Shown piece after piece: positions 15,875 to 24,232 of a DNA stretch of 64,000 nucleotides. A model generated the notes under the pieces. That model did no database searches and was not told the origin of the DNA. It saw nothing but the letters and a program-made list of their open reading frames with translations. The DNA is from RDXT01 sp033765305. GTDB lineage: Bacteria; Bacteroidota; Bacteroidia; J057. Where the stretch lies: the NCBI GenBank assembly GCA_033765305.1, contig JANRID010000057.1, forward strand, positions 1 through 64,000, written 5' to 3'. The translations under genes were made by a program, and so were the position numbers. The stretch's first letter is position 1; each line of letters starts with the position of its first letter.

Positions 15875-16681
15875 ATGTTTGCCCTCCATCCAATGACCTC
15901 CGCGACCCGGCTCATCCGGCCGGCGCTCTGGCCGCTGCTGGCCGCACTGATGGCCCTCTCTGCCTGCAAGGGCACCAAAACGGCTGCCGGCGACCCCACG
16001 GGCGGGCCCGGCAGGCAGGTGCTCGTGCGCGCAGCGCGCGAGACGGTGGCGTTCCGCACAGTCAGCATGTCCGGAAAAATGAATGTGCAGGCCCCTGCCG
16101 CCGGGTTCGAGAACCTCTCGGCCAGCTACCGGCTGGAGCTGGCCAAGGACAGCCTCATGCTCATCCGCGTGACCAAGATCATCGAAGTGATGCGCATCCT
16201 CGTGACCCGCGACTCGATCTATGTGCTCGACAAGATCAACCGCACGGTGATGGCCAGCGGCTACGCCGCGGCACGCGATTTTACGGGGCTGGATGCTGAC
16301 TTCGGCGTGCTGCAGGATCTGATGCTCGGCAATTTCCATCAGGTGCCCGAGGAGCTGGAGCTGGAAAAACGGGGCGCCAATCCGCTGGTATTCCGGGGCA
16401 GCGCCGCCGGAACCCAGTTTTCCTACCAGCTGGACCCGAAGACCGCCAAAACGCTCCGGGTGGAGACCTCCAATCCGGAGCGCAACCAGGCTACGGCGCT
16501 GTTCTACGGCGATTTCGAGCCCTACGGCGGCACGCTGGTGCCCATGTCGGGCGGGGTGCAGGTCACGCTGCCCGATACCTTCAGTTTCGACTTCCAGCAC
16601 CGTAAATTTGAGCTGAATCCTGCGGGCCTAACGTTCAACTTTGAGATTCCCGAAGATTATACGCGAATCAGCCCCCGGTGA
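15875..16681 (+). CDS. DUF4292 lipoprotein
   Basis: A lipoprotein signal ends in LLAALMALSACKG. The mature protein is a beta-rich LolA/LolB-like fold as in DUF4292: VAFRTVSMSGKMNVQAP, YRLELAKDSLMLIRVTK, MRILVTRDSIYVLDKINRT and LPDTFSFDFQHRKFELN. DUF4292 proteins are common in Bacteroidota, usually next to an EnvC-like gene as here, and may take part in envelope biogenesis. A TATATTTC element ends three bases before the ATG, so transcription may begin at or very near the start codon. Confidence 0.82.
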   Translation: MFALHPMTSATRLIRPALWPLLAALMALSACKGTKTAAGDPTGGPGRQVLVRAARETVAFRTVSMSGKMNVQAPAAGFENLSASYRLELAKDSLMLIRVTKIIEVMRILVTRDSIYVLDKINRTVMASGYAAARDFTGLDADFGVLQDLMLGNFHQVPEELELEKRGANPLVFRGSAAGTQFSYQLDPKTAKTLRVETSNPERNQATALFYGDFEPYGGTLVPMSGGVQVTLPDTFSFDFQHRKFELNPAGLTFNFEIPEDYTRISPR

Positions 16682-16688
16682 GGGAACA

Positions 16689-17729
16689 GTGCTCCGGCTG
16701 ATGCTGGCGTTTGCCTGCTGGATGGCGGCTGCGCCCGGTTCGGCGCAGCCGGACCGGACGGCGCATGCCCTGCCTGCCGCATCGGAGCGGGCCGGGGCAT
16801 TCGGCGGCGAAGCCCTCTCCGCCGCTGCGCTGGCTGCGGCCAGCAGCCAGCCTGGCATGCGGGAGCCGGTGCTGGCCTATCTGGAGCAGGAGCTGTCGCA
16901 CCTGCGGGTGCAGCTGGCCGCCGAAGAAGAGGTGATCTGCGCGCTCGAAGCCGATCTGGAGGCGGTCCGGGCTGCGTACGCGCAGGCGGCTGTGCTGACG
17001 TACCGGGAGCTTTCGCAGCGCCGCACCTGGGCCCAGCTGCTGCGTGCGCGCAGCCTGCGCACAGCCTGGCAGCTGGCCGTGTACTTCCGGCAGATGAGCC
17101 GCTACCGGCGGCGCCAGCTCGAATCCATTGCCGGGATGCAGCACTATCTGGCGCGCAAAGCCATCGAACTGCAGACCACTTATGCCGAATACCAGAGCCT
17201 GCTGCTCCAGCTTCGGGAGCTGAAGGCTTTGCCGGAGCGGCCCGTACGGCCTGCCGTTGCGGCGGCGGACCGGGCGAAGCCGTCCGCGCCGCCCGAAGCG
17301 GCGCCGGCGGCGGATTTGGTCCGGTGGAAGGGGCTGCTGCCCTGGCCGGTGGCGCCGGAGCAGGCGTCCATCGCCGGACGTTTCGGCAAGAGCCGGGATG
17401 ATTACGGAAACCCCGTCGAAAACGACGGCATTTACCTCCAGACCCGTCCGGGACAGGCCGTCGAAGCGGTATTCGCAGGGCGGGTCAGCGGCGTGCAGGA
17501 AATTCCGCGCAGCGGATGGATGGTGGTGATCGAGCACGGCCCGTACCGGAGCGTGTACGCCAGCCTCGGCCAGCCGGCGGTCCGCGCCGGCGATCTGGTC
17601 GAGCAGGGCCAGCTGATCGGGCATGTGCGCACCGACCCGCGCACGCAGACGGCCATGCTGCATTTCCTCATTTACCAGACTCCGAAGCGCTTTCTGGACC
17701 CCGAACAGTGGCTGCGCCCCAAAGGATGA
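16689..17729 (+). CDS. EnvC-like protein with degenerate M23 (LytM) domain
   Basis: A GTG at 16689 (or ATG 16701) gives a signal peptide ending GSAQ. A coiled coil (residues 70-210; LEQELSHLRVQLAAEEEV) precedes a C-terminal LytM fold: RFGKSRDDYGNPVENDGIYL, GWMVVIEHGPYRSVYASLGQ and QTAMLHFLIYQ. The zinc ligands of active M23 peptidases (HxxxD, the His of YxHL, HLHFE) are largely replaced by N, S and M. This points to an EnvC-type activator of an amidase rather than a peptidase. It follows the DUF4292 gene by seven bases. Confidence 0.82.
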   Translation: MLRLMLAFACWMAAAPGSAQPDRTAHALPAASERAGAFGGEALSAAALAAASSQPGMREPVLAYLEQELSHLRVQLAAEEEVICALEADLEAVRAAYAQAAVLTYRELSQRRTWAQLLRARSLRTAWQLAVYFRQMSRYRRRQLESIAGMQHYLARKAIELQTTYAEYQSLLLQLRELKALPERPVRPAVAAADRAKPSAPPEAAPAADLVRWKGLLPWPVAPEQASIAGRFGKSRDDYGNPVENDGIYLQTRPGQAVEAVFAGRVSGVQEIPRSGWMVVIEHGPYRSVYASLGQPAVRAGDLVEQGQLIGHVRTDPRTQTAMLHFLIYQTPKRFLDPEQWLRPKG

Positions 17730-17775
17730 GCGCAGGCAGCCCCGCAGGCAACATTGCCGCCGCAGATCCCGTACA

Positions 17776-17806
17776 CACGCCTGAAACCGGGCCGGTTTCA
17801 GGCGTG
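17776..17806 (+). terminator. Perfect-stem hairpin after the EnvC-like gene
   Basis: cacgcctgaaaccgg is followed after one base by its exact reverse complement ccggtttcaggcgtg. It sits 46 bp past the stop codon. No long T run follows, but the stem is very stable. Confidence 0.7.
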
Positions 17807-17822
17807 TTCCGTATATTGCGCC

Positions 17823-17891
17823 ATGATTCTCCGGTTCTTTTCACCCAATCCGCTGCATATCAAACACGTATACCCTATTTTTGATCCCTGA
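17823..17891 (+). CDS. Possible 22-codon small ORF with promoter-like sequence
   Basis: An ATG at 17823 opens MILRFFSPNPLHIKHVYPIF and ends two codons later. A TATATTGC element sits three bases upstream, the same spacing seen before several annotated genes here. It may be a real small gene, a remnant of a longer one, or chance. There is no homology I can recognise. Confidence 0.25.
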   Translation: MILRFFSPNPLHIKHVYPIFDP

Positions 17892-17950
17892 GCCCCGCGT
17901 CCTTCATAGCCTGTAGCCCATACCCCATAGCCTCTGTAACAATACTCCAT

Positions 17951-18080
17951 ACCCACTACTCACTACACACTACCCACTACCCACTACCCACTACCCACTA
18001 CCCACTACCCACTACTCACTACTCACTACCCACTACTCACTACCCACTACTCACTACCCACTACTCACTACCCACTACCC
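17951..18080. repeat. Heptamer array, about 18 copies of CCCACTA/CTCACTA
   Basis: The 130-bp tract is built almost only of cccacta and ctcacta units, ending 11 bp before the ATG of the MacB-type permease. It may be variable in length between strains and could influence expression of the permease. The array between 6409 and 6456 has the same motif on the other strand. Confidence 0.9.
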
Positions 18081-18091
18081 CTTCCACCCCC

Positions 18092-19327
18092 ATGCGCATC
18101 TTCCTCAGCATCACCCAGTCCGTAGACGCCATTCTGGCCAACAAATTCCGCGCAGGGGTGACGATTTTCATCATTGCCCTGGGGATCACGGCCCTTGTTG
18201 TGGTGATGACCTCCATCGAAGGGATCAAAAACGGCATGGCCAGCAGCTTTTCTTCGCTGGGCGCCAATACGTTCCGCGTACAGAACCAGGCCTCGCAGGT
18301 CCGCATCGGCGGCGCCCGAGGCGGGCGGGCGCAGAAATATCCGCCCATCACCTACCGCGAAGCTGCCGCATTCAAAGACGCCTTCGACAGCCTCGCCCCC
18401 GTCAGCCTGTCGCTCGGCGGCACCGGCATGGGCAAGATTAAATACCGCGGCCAGGAGACCAACCCCAATGTCCAGATTTCCGGAACGGACGAAAACCATC
18501 CGATCACCAACCGCTATACGATTGCAGACGGGCGTGCACTCTCCGGCGAGGATGTGGAACTGGGGCGGAATGTCTGCGTCGTAGGCCATGAAATCCAGGA
18601 AAATCTGAGCCCCTATGAGCCCATCACCGGCAAGGTCATCAACGCCAACGGCCAGATGTACAAGGTGGTAGGGGTATATGAAAAAATCGGCTCCACCGGC
18701 TTCAACAATGCCGACCGGGCGGTCTTTCTGCCCATCAGCACCCTCCGGAACCACTATCCGCAGTCGGGATCGGTGAGCATCAATGTGTACGCGCCGGATC
18801 CGCTCTTCATGGAAGGGCTGATGGAAGAAGCGCGCGGCGCATTCCGGCTGGTGCGCGGCCTCAATCCGAAAGATGAAGATGACTTTGCTGTCACGCGGAG
18901 CGATGCCTTCGTGGAGCAGATCCTCCAGCAGGTATCGATTCTGACCCTTGCGGCCACCATCATCGCCATGATCACGCTGCTGGGCGCATCGGTTGCGCTG
19001 CTCAACGTGATGCTCGTCTCCGTCACGGAGCGCACCAACGAAATCGGCCTGCGCAAAGCGCTCGGCGCTACGCGAAGCAACATCCAGAGCCAGTTTCTCA
19101 TGGAGGCTATCGTCATCTGCCAGATCGGCGGGCTCTTCGGGATTCTGCTGGGTGTGCTGATCGGCAACCTGATCTCCAGCCTGATTTTCGCCGGTGCCTT
19201 CGTCGTGCCCTGGGGCTGGATCATCGCCGGCATCATCGCCTGCCTGATTGTCGGGGTCGCTTCCGGGTATTATCCTGCCTGGAAGGCCGCACGCGTGGAT
19301 CCCATCGAGTCCCTGCGCCACGTATAA
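18092..19327 (+). CDS. MacB/FtsX-type ABC transporter permease
   Basis: This 411-residue protein has the MacB four-helix layout: one N-terminal membrane helix (FIIALGITALVVVMTSI), a large periplasmic domain (residues 45-280), and three C-terminal helices. The FtsX core VTERTNEIGLRKALGATRSN and the ending YYPAWKAARVDPIESLRH are typical. No ATPase gene is adjacent, so the partner ATPase must be encoded elsewhere. Such permeases act in mechanotransmission, lipoprotein release or export of peptides. Confidence 0.88.
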   Translation: MRIFLSITQSVDAILANKFRAGVTIFIIALGITALVVVMTSIEGIKNGMASSFSSLGANTFRVQNQASQVRIGGARGGRAQKYPPITYREAAAFKDAFDSLAPVSLSLGGTGMGKIKYRGQETNPNVQISGTDENHPITNRYTIADGRALSGEDVELGRNVCVVGHEIQENLSPYEPITGKVINANGQMYKVVGVYEKIGSTGFNNADRAVFLPISTLRNHYPQSGSVSINVYAPDPLFMEGLMEEARGAFRLVRGLNPKDEDDFAVTRSDAFVEQILQQVSILTLAATIIAMITLLGASVALLNVMLVSVTERTNEIGLRKALGATRSNIQSQFLMEAIVICQIGGLFGILLGVLIGNLISSLIFAGAFVVPWGWIIAGIIACLIVGVASGYYPAWKAARVDPIESLRHV

Positions 19328-19328
19328 G

Positions 19329-19865
19329 TCAGGGCAGTTCCCGGATCGACCGCAGCATGGAATCCATCTGCGGATGGTAGCGCCTCCAGCTTTCGGGCGT
19401 CATCCAGATCAGCCCCTGGTAGAGCCGCTGCTCCGACTCGATGACTACCAGGCGGTAAGTCAGGGAATCTCCTTTGTAATCTCCTGTTACCCAGCCGGAC
19501 AGGGCCATCATGCCGCCGAGGCGGACCGTATCGGGCGAGGGCGCCAGCGTGGAGCGCAGATCGATGAGGAGATTTTCCAGGTGAAAATCGTAGTAGTCCT
19601 CCAGATCGGCATAGGGGCGCTTGCGGCGGAGGGCTTCCCAGTCGCTGCTGCGGAAGACGGCGAAAATCTCCCGCGCAGGGTCTGCCAGCTGCAGCGGAGC
19701 GTCTTCATTCAGGTCCGAAACCGGCTGGAGGCCTTCCGGCACAGACAGCATGGCCGAATTTCCCAGCCGGAGCGGGCGGTAGCTGTCCAGACGGGGCGTA
19801 CAGGCCGCCGCATATCCCGCGAACAGCACAAGGCAGATACGTACAACTCCCGGTTTCAGCACAGG
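19329..19865 (-). CDS. Hypothetical lipoprotein
   Basis: A GTG start at 19865 gives a lipoprotein signal (VLKPGVVRICLVLFAGYAAA before C). The upstream in-frame ATG (19931) adds unlikely residues. The mature part (about 155 residues) has LSVPEGLQPVSDLNEDAPLQ, an alpha/beta pattern and YRLVVIESEQRLYQGLIWMT, as in small PsbP/DUF-type fold lipoproteins. The family is not recognised. It converges with the permease gene, with two bases between the stops. Confidence 0.65.
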   Translation of the reverse strand, partial: PVLKPGVVRICLVLFAGYAAACTPRLDSYRPLRLGNSAMLSVPEGLQPVSDLNEDAPLQLADPAREIFAVFRSSDWEALRRKRPYADLEDYYDFHLENLLIDLRSTLAPSPDTVRLGGMMALSGWVTGDYKGDSLTYRLVVIESEQRLYQGLIWMTPESWRRYHPQMDSMLRSIRELP

Positions 19866-20029
19866 CAGATTGGCAGCATACAGGTGGACGCGGGCAAAAC
19901 TAGCATAAAAAGGGATATGGCCGCACGGCAATGCTGCGATGCGCGCAAAGCGCTGCGGGCAGCGCTGAACTTACCCAACATTTTCTGTATATTCGCTTTA
20001 TCATCAGAATCAATACGTGTAATTCCAGT

Positions 20030-22699
20030 ATGAATCGCACCGTGCGGATGTTGGGATGTGTGCTGGCGCTCTGCGCCTGGTGCATGCAGGGCGGGGCGGC
20101 TGTGCTGCCCGAAGGATTTGTGGAAGAGGTGATCGCTACGGGGCTGGACCCCACTGCAATGGCCCTGGCCCCCGACGGACGGATTTTCATTGCAGAAAAG
20201 AACGGGCGCGTCCGCATCGTGCGGGATGGTGCGCTTCTCCCCCAGCCTGTGCTCACGCTGCCGGTGGACAACTACAACGAACGCGGCCTGAGCGGGATCG
20301 CAGCCGATCCGGATTTCGTCCAGAACCACTACCTCTACCTGTTCTACACCGTTCCGGGCGCCAACCACAACCGGGTCAGCCGTTTCACCCTGAACGGCGA
20401 TTTTGCGGTGCCGGGCAGCGAAACCATTCTGCTGGACATGGAGCCCCTCAGCGGCACCATCCACAACGGCGGCGCCATGCACTTCGGCCCCGACGGCAAG
20501 CTCTACATCGCCACCGGCGACGGCTCCAATGCCGCCAATTCCCAGGACCTTGGAAACCTGCTCGGCAAAATCCTCCGGATCAATGCCGACGGCAGCATCC
20601 CCGCCGATAATCCGTACTACGCCCAGACCACCGGCGCACGCCGCGCCATCTATGCCCTGGGGCTCCGCAATCCGTTCAGCACGGCCATCGAGCCGGGCAC
20701 GGGCCGCATCTTCGCCAACGATGTCGGCGGCGGCCTCTGGGAGGAGGTCAATGCCATCGAAGCCGGCGACAACCTGGGCTGGCCCCTGATCGAAGGGCCC
20801 CGGACCAATGAAAACCCGCCGCCCGGCTACGCCGATGCCCTCTACGCCTACGACCACGACATCGGCTGCTCGGTGATCGGCGCCGCCTTTTATACGCCTG
20901 AAATCCAGCAGTTTCCTTCGAAATATGCCGGCATGTACTTGTTCGGCGACTACTGCAACGGCACCTTCAAGGTCCTGAATCCCGCTACCGGCCAGCTCAT
21001 CGAGACCTTTGCCGAGCAGGTGGACCGCCCGCTGCAGCTCCTCGTGACGCCGGACGGCGACCTCTACTACCTCTCGCGGGGCGGCCTCGGCGGCGGCTCC
21101 GAACTCGACAATACCAGCACGGACGAAGGCACGCTCTGGCGCGTGCGCTACGCAGGCGTAGGCGCGCCGGTCATCGGGCGGCAGCCGCAGAGCGTGCTGA
21201 TTCCCGCCGGCGAAACGGCCCGTTTCTTCCTCAGCTCCGCCGGCACGCCGCCGCTCTCCTACCAATGGCAGCGCGACGGGGCAGACCTGCCCGGCGCAGC
21301 CAGCCCGGAGCTGCTCCTGCCCAATGCAGCCCTCAGCGACAGCGGCGCCCTGTTCCGCTGCATCGTAAGCAATGCCTTCGGGCGCGACACCAGCAGCTCG
21401 GCGCTGCTGCGCGTCACCCGCAACCGGCGGCCCCTGCCGGTCATTCTGACGCCTGCCGAAGGCACCCGCTACCGCGCAGGCGATACCCTGCGCTTCAGCG
21501 GCGCTGCGGACGATCCCGAAGAAGGCCCGCTCGATGCAGATGCGCTCACCTGGCGCATGCTGCTCTACCACGACGCGCATACGCATCCGGCGCTGGCGCC
21601 TGTGTCGGGCATTGCGGAGGGCAGCTACATCGCCCCGACTTTCGGCGAAACCGACGACAACGTCTGGTACCGCCTCTACCTGACCGCCCGCGACGGACAG
21701 GGCCTCACCCAGACAGTCACGCGCGACATCTACCCGGAGAAGGTGTCCGTCAGCCTCCGGAGCGAGCCGGCCGGCATCACCTTCCTCGTGGACGCCGAGC
21801 CGCAGACCGCGCCCGCGACCTTCCAGAGCGTGCGCGGCATCCGCCGCACGGTGGAAGCGCCGCAGGCGCAGGTGATCCAGGGCGTGCTGTATGTGTTCAG
21901 CCGCTGGGACGATGGCTCCACAGACCGCAGCCGCGCCTTTTTCACCCCGGCATCCCCGCTGGAATTCAAGGCGGTATATGACCGGGTGAAGCCCGGACAG
22001 GGCAGCGGCCTGAGCGGTGCCTACCGCAACAGCCCTGCCCTCAGCTTCGAGGGCAGCCCCGTGCTCACCCGCACGGATGCGACGGTGGACTTCGACTGGG
22101 CGCTGGGCAGCCCGGCAGCCGCCGTCAATGCGGATTACTTCACCGTGCGCTGGGAGGGCGAGGTGCAGCCCTATTTTTCGGAGCTGATCAGCTTCCACGT
22201 CCTCTCCGATGACGGCGTGCGGCTTTGGGTCAATGGCACGCAGGTCATCGGCCAGTGGCAGCCCCAAGGCGTCACGGAAACCACGGGCAGCATTGCCCTG
22301 ACGGGCGGATTCCGATACCCCGTCCGGCTGGAGTACTTCGAGCAGGGCGGAGAAGCGGTATGCCGCCTCTTGTGGAGCAGCGCACGCACGCCCCGGCAGG
22401 TAATCCCGTCCACGCAGCTCTATCCGGCGGATGCCGGCCTGCCGCCGGTGCAGCTGGAGGTATTTCCCTCCCCGGTTTCCGGATCCGCGCTCAGCATCCG
22501 CCTGACGGCAGCCCAGACGGCGCCTGCCGAGCTGCGGGTGTACACGATCCAGGGACAGCTGCTGCATTCCGAGCGCACGGTGCTGCGGGAAGCCGAGACG
22601 GTGATCCCGCTGGATCTCAGCGGGATGGGGCCGGGGCTGTATCTGGTGGAGATGCGCAGCGGCGAGCTGCGGCTGCAGGCGAAGGTGGTGCGGCTGTGA
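20030..22699 (+). CDS. Secreted glucose/sorbosone dehydrogenase-like protein with PA14 and T9SS sorting domains
   Basis: After a signal peptide (MLGCVLALCAWCMQGGAA), residues ~30-380 form a PQQ-type sugar dehydrogenase beta-propeller: GFVEEVIATGLDPTAMALAP, HNGGAMHFGPDGKLYIATGD, ALGLRNPFSTAIEPGTG and CSVIGAAFYTPE. An Ig-like domain (PPLSYQWQRDGADLPG), a further beta domain, a PA14-like domain (LSDDGVRLWVNGTQVIGQW) and a C-terminal type IX secretion sorting domain (VFPSPVSGSALSIRLTAAQ through GLYLVEMRSGE) follow. The protein should be exported and attached to the surface. The sugar substrate and true PQQ dependence are not shown. Confidence 0.88.
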   Translation: MNRTVRMLGCVLALCAWCMQGGAAVLPEGFVEEVIATGLDPTAMALAPDGRIFIAEKNGRVRIVRDGALLPQPVLTLPVDNYNERGLSGIAADPDFVQNHYLYLFYTVPGANHNRVSRFTLNGDFAVPGSETILLDMEPLSGTIHNGGAMHFGPDGKLYIATGDGSNAANSQDLGNLLGKILRINADGSIPADNPYYAQTTGARRAIYALGLRNPFSTAIEPGTGRIFANDVGGGLWEEVNAIEAGDNLGWPLIEGPRTNENPPPGYADALYAYDHDIGCSVIGAAFYTPEIQQFPSKYAGMYLFGDYCNGTFKVLNPATGQLIETFAEQVDRPLQLLVTPDGDLYYLSRGGLGGGSELDNTSTDEGTLWRVRYAGVGAPVIGRQPQSVLIPAGETARFFLSSAGTPPLSYQWQRDGADLPGAASPELLLPNAALSDSGALFRCIVSNAFGRDTSSSALLRVTRNRRPLPVILTPAEGTRYRAGDTLRFSGAADDPEEGPLDADALTWRMLLYHDAHTHPALAPVSGIAEGSYIAPTFGETDDNVWYRLYLTARDGQGLTQTVTRDIYPEKVSVSLRSEPAGITFLVDAEPQTAPATFQSVRGIRRTVEAPQAQVIQGVLYVFSRWDDGSTDRSRAFFTPASPLEFKAVYDRVKPGQGSGLSGAYRNSPALSFEGSPVLTRTDATVDFDWALGSPAAAVNADYFTVRWEGEVQPYFSELISFHVLSDDGVRLWVNGTQVIGQWQPQGVTETTGSIALTGGFRYPVRLEYFEQGGEAVCRLLWSSARTPRQVIPSTQLYPADAGLPPVQLEVFPSPVSGSALSIRLTAAQTAPAELRVYTIQGQLLHSERTVLREAETVIPLDLSGMGPGLYLVEMRSGELRLQAKVVRL

Positions 22700-22703
22700 G
22701 CGG

Positions 22704-23030
22704 TCAACGGCGGATGATGACCCATGAAGGAGTTGACAAATCTATAGCTGAAAGTGCGCGATGTATTTTTTGTGCAAAGTCGTCAAAATCAGGGTTAAAT
22801 GTGCATGCAATAATCCCGCTATGGGTTATCCCTGACAGATGCATCCGCTTAAAATCCTTCCTGTCCAACGTTATAAGCCATCGCCGTAACAATAGGGCCC
22901 GGCGTAATACTTCAAGATCCTCATCGCCTGAGCGTGAATCTTCTTGTACGGTTATGATATCATATCCTAAGCCTCTCAGTTTGAGGATAACTGGCATCGG
23001 AAAATTTTCATCTGCATACAAGCGGATCAT
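22704..23030 (-). CDS. DUF5615 PIN-like protein, second module
   Basis: The sequence starts MIRLYADENFPMPVILKLRG, with the family's DENFP acidic motif, and has WLITLDRKDF in the middle. Both are DUF5615 features. The length of 108 residues is normal. The ATG overlaps the stop of the DUF433-like gene by four bases. Toxin function is inferred. Confidence 0.85.
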   Translation of the reverse strand: MIRLYADENFPMPVILKLRGLGYDIITVQEDSRSGDEDLEVLRRALLLRRWLITLDRKDFKRMHLSGITHSGIIACTFNPDFDDFAQKIHRALSAIDLSTPSWVIIRR

Positions 23031-23362
23031 TCGGAAACCTGTTCTTGTTCTTGAATCTCCCGGTCAATCTCCGCCCGCCGGGCTTCATAATATGCCCAGG
23101 CATTGACCAGATCCCGGGCCGTCAGCGTAGGCCATGCGTTCAGGATGCCGGCTTCCGACATGCCCAGGCGGCGGGCCTGCACCAGCAGCCAGACCGGGAT
23201 CCGTGTACGGGTAATGTGCGGGCTCGCGCCCAGCCGCCCTGGAATCACATCGATGCCGGGAAATCCTCCTTCAAACGAATTGGCTAGCCACTGCAGGGCA
23301 AGCGCACGTTCGCCGGCTGTGAGAGCTGGGATTAGTGTGGAAATTTGTTCGAGATGAGACAT
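23027..23362 (-). CDS. DUF433-type antitoxin-like protein, second module
   Basis: The start at MSHLEQISTLIPALTAGERA is preferred over an in-frame ATG at 23422. The C-terminal half carries the DUF433 pattern ITRTRIPVWLLVQARRLGMS and AGILNAWPTLTARDLVNAW. It has a longer N-terminal helical extension than the copy at 240-467. Overlap with the DUF5615 gene supports a coupled pair. Confidence 0.82.
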   Translation of the reverse strand: MSHLEQISTLIPALTAGERALALQWLANSFEGGFPGIDVIPGRLGASPHITRTRIPVWLLVQARRLGMSEAGILNAWPTLTARDLVNAWAYYEARRAEIDREIQEQEQVSE

Positions 23363-23477
23363 ACAAGTACTTCTATGCAACCTATATAGCGCCCGGCATA
23401 TGCAAGTCGGGATCATGTGCATACCTGCAATATACGTATTCCGCCGTCATGAAGATACGCAGGCTGAAGCCGGGCTC

Positions 23478-24086
23478 TCAGCTTCCGGGCGGGCAGGTGA
23501 AGGCATGGTTGCAGCCGCTGCTGCAGCCGGTGATGCACGGCGCATCTGCACAGGCCGCCGCAGCCGATCCGCAGCCGGGCTCCGCGCCTGCACAGGTATG
23601 CGTACAGCGGCATAATACGCAGCCTTCGTCCGGAAGGCTGGAATTGGGGTAGGACTGAACGGCCTGCAGCAGGGCCTTCAGATCTGCAGCGAAGGGATTG
23701 AGGTACAGCAGCCGCCCTCCCTGCACAGCATGCACGGGCAGGTAATGGGTGACCGCAGGCGCAGCATCCCGGGCATGCAGCCGGACCCGCAGCTCCAGAA
23801 TTTGCTGATTCTCCTGCAGGGATGCGGATACAAACGCATATCCTGCCTCGGACAGGGTCTGCCCGCAGAGGGGAAGCCCGGCCGTCTGCCCCAGATACCG
23901 GCAGGTAATATAGCCAGCCAGTTCCTCCAGAAATCCTGCATGCAGCACGGCCTTCCCGCCCGGGAACAGGCGCCCGGTTTCGAGCACAGGATCCGTGACC
24001 GCCTGGGCAGGCAAGGCCTGCCTGCTGCCGCAGCCGGCATGCAGCAGGAGCAGTGTGGTCCATATCAGCATATATGATTTCTGCAT
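23478..24086 (-). CDS. Cys-rich hypothetical lipoprotein
   Basis: A lipoprotein signal (MQKSYMLIWTTLLLLHAGC) is followed by about 120 ordinary residues. The C-terminal tail is dense in cysteine (GCVLCRCTHTCAGAEPGCG, then CADAPCITGCSSGC). At least ten cysteines lie within the last 50 residues. Such tails can bind metals or form disulfides. The family is not recognised. The gene stands alone between a TA pair and a divergent MFS gene. Confidence 0.65.
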   Translation of the reverse strand: MQKSYMLIWTTLLLLHAGCGSRQALPAQAVTDPVLETGRLFPGGKAVLHAGFLEELAGYITCRYLGQTAGLPLCGQTLSEAGYAFVSASLQENQQILELRVRLHARDAAPAVTHYLPVHAVQGGRLLYLNPFAADLKALLQAVQSYPNSSLPDEGCVLCRCTHTCAGAEPGCGSAAAACADAPCITGCSSGCNHAFTCPPGS

Positions 24087-24232
24087 CCGGTACACATTAC
24101 ACATCATCAGGTAAATTAAAAAAAAATACAGTTATATCCAAGACTTGCCAATTATATTTCACTTAGCAAATTGCAGCCCGCTGCCTGCACCTCCATGCAG
24201 CGCAGATGCGGATCTGCGCCTATATTCATCCC

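Noticed and set aside
19856..22567. A 903-codon minus-strand frame opposite the sugar dehydrogenase
   Set aside because: Shadow of the plus-strand gene with PA14 and T9SS domains.
20030..22699. Gene start at 19931 for the sugar dehydrogenase
   Set aside because: The extra residues lack family support and would precede a clear signal peptide at 20030.
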